A DNA stretch of 64,000 nucleotides from the NCBI GenBank assembly GCA_018881555.1, contig JACAXG010000231.1:186001-250000 (forward strand), given 5' to 3'. This stretch comes from Amblyornis subalaris. Taxonomy: Eukaryota; Chordata; Aves; Passeriformes; Ptilonorhynchidae. Of the stretch, positions 62,912-64,000 are shown one piece after another. Position 1 is the stretch's first letter. The number at the start of each line of letters is the position of its first letter. The position numbers and the translations under genes are program-made. Under the pieces are notes generated by a model. The model saw only the letters and a program-made list of their open reading frames with translations. It was not told the origin of the DNA and did no database searches.

Positions 62912-63772
62912 TCAGGTTTGTATCTGGATTTCTGAAAGTGAGTTATTACTAAAATATATGTAGAATTGAAAATAACTGAGACCTGGGTCCAGTGTATGAA
63001 CAGGCATTTGAAGGAGGCCTCTCCTGGCTGTTGCTAGTTCATACCAAAGTACCAGTTGCAGTCTCTTGGATGGCAGATACGAAATGCACTGATAGTCCCG
63101 GTTTAGTTTTGTGGTAGATGCAATTGCATGAGCCATCTCTGCATCCCATGCTCCTGTTGGTTTCCTCAACAGGGGTTCACCAACTCCTGTTCCAACTGTA
63201 GAAATGGTCCCTCCAACCCACTTTTGTGCTGTTTCAGAACAGGCTGTAGCAGTTGCTGTGGTCAATGCTAGCTTGATCTATGGCTAGTAAGGAGACATTA
63301 TTTTTCAGGACATCTTAAGACATCAAGCTTCTTCATCTCCATATCTATGTTCAACTTCTTTGCATCCACCCCTAAAACAAAACCAGCTTTGCACCACTTG
63401 TGCATCTGCTGTTTAACCCTGTGGTCCCACTCTGGCTCAGTACAGGTGATACAACTGTTTCAAGAAGCCTGTTTCAACATGTTAGCTATTAAATACTGCT
63501 TAGTAGCCAGGGAACCGGGTAAAGCCTTTGATACCTCTAGGACTGAAGTGAGCTGTAACTCTCCACAAAAATTACTCTGTCCCCCAGGAGACCTCAGATA
63601 TATCTACAAGTTGTGGGGCCAGAAATCTTGCTTCTTTCCCAGGAAGGAAAAATCCTACCCCCTGCTTGTTATGGAGTGATTCTGCTCTCTGAGTTTTCTT
63701 CACTCTGATCCCTCCCCCGTGGTTTTTGTCAGGAGGGTGGTATCCAACCCATTGTCGAGGTACCCTGCTGCG
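62912..63772 (-). pseudogene. Endogenous retrovirus envelope-like relic, broken
   Basis: Read on the minus strand, the region looks like a decayed envelope gene of an endogenous retrovirus. It starts after an acceptor-like TTTTCACAG at 63774-63773 with 66 open codons (63772 to TAA at 63574-63572) that contain RQWVGYHPPDKN. Shorter open blocks with stops follow between about 63570 and 63310 and include WC and CxxC pairs (NSCITCTEPEW). The last block, ending at 62912, contains QKWVGGTISTVGTGVG then a Leu/Asn-rich part, resembling the segment shared by avian endogenous retroviral envelopes around the fusion-peptide side of the transmembrane subunit. Several stops and frame changes separate the blocks, so it is not functional. 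The 3' part and LTR on its low-coordinate side are missing, and pol would lie beyond the window's right end. The plus-strand 110-codon frame at 63347-63679 is its shadow. Assigned by eye. Confidence 0.42.
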
Positions 63773-63774
63773 CT

Positions 63775-64000
63775 GTGAAAATTACACAATAAAATAATCT
63801 CCTGTAGTCTCTGTACACACCTCAGTGACCAAAGAAAATCCATGGAGAACTAATCGATTACTGTAGCTATTAGGCTTAAATGTTAACTAGAGATCTCAAA
63901 TCTTCTTTTGTCCTCTTGTCAGTGGCTACTAGGTAATCTAGAAAAATCAAGCACAGTTACTACCAAAAGCCTGTACTATAATGGTGTAGAATCCTGGACC
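63775..64000. other. Right-edge sequence, no gene recognised
   Basis: Contains an AATAAA at 63788-63793 and otherwise nothing recognised; it may be part of the same retroviral relic. Confidence 0.4.

Noticed and set aside
1..64000. A novel microbial-type system, CRISPR array, operon or phage
   Set aside because: Composition, CR1 repeats and lack of dense genes show vertebrate nuclear DNA; no regularly spaced repeats or gene clusters were seen.

Overview
The window looks like bird nuclear DNA, in long intronic or intergenic sequence. The best evidence is several copies of the avian-type LINE CR1: one long 3' part at about 9468-10287, a more diverged piece at about 22388-22690, and short 3'-end fragments at about 49868, 53047 and 57899. 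The copies carry the usual CR1 3' end, close to TTGGATGATCTTA...TTCCA...ATGATTCT. Base composition is AT-rich. No CpG island, rRNA, tRNA, CRISPR array or prokaryotic-style operon was seen. About sixty isolated single N bases, roughly one per kilobase, mark this as draft assembly.

No complete protein-coding gene can be read. Nearly all open frames of 60-140 codons are what random AT-rich DNA gives, or lie inside repeats. Four places look more like real exons, each with a splice-like boundary: (1) a minus-strand exon at 32132-32410 with 92 open codons starting exactly at a strong acceptor; (2) a plus-strand exon at 50537-50711, followed by an 87-base intron-like stretch and a second possible exon; (3) a short plus-strand exon at 18022-18079; (4) a plus-strand terminal exon at 61933 to about 62630, with strong acceptor, two possible stop codons and an AATAAA at 62607. 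The plus-strand pieces could belong to one long gene ending at 62.6 kb, but I recognise none of the encoded peptides and splicing is unproven.

Layout: 1-9.4 kb, unannotated AT-rich sequence with a few splice-like signals; 9.5-10.3 kb, CR1; 10.3-22.3 kb, unannotated with a short perfect hairpin; 22.4-22.7 kb, CR1; 22.8-32 kb, unannotated with an SRF/YY1-like site and a pyrimidine tract; 32.1-32.4 kb, minus-strand exon candidate; 37.9-38.0 kb, a striking 111-base near-perfect hairpin; 39.8 kb, an ancient SINE-like relic; 49.9-58.1 kb, CR1 ends, an exon candidate and microsatellites; 61.9-62.6 kb, terminal exon candidate; 62.9-63.8 kb, a broken minus-strand region resembling an endogenous retroviral envelope.

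The observations most worth following are the 37906-38016 hairpin (a MITE-like element or small-RNA precursor), the unrecognised minus-strand exon at 32.1-32.4 kb, and the envelope-like relic at the right end.
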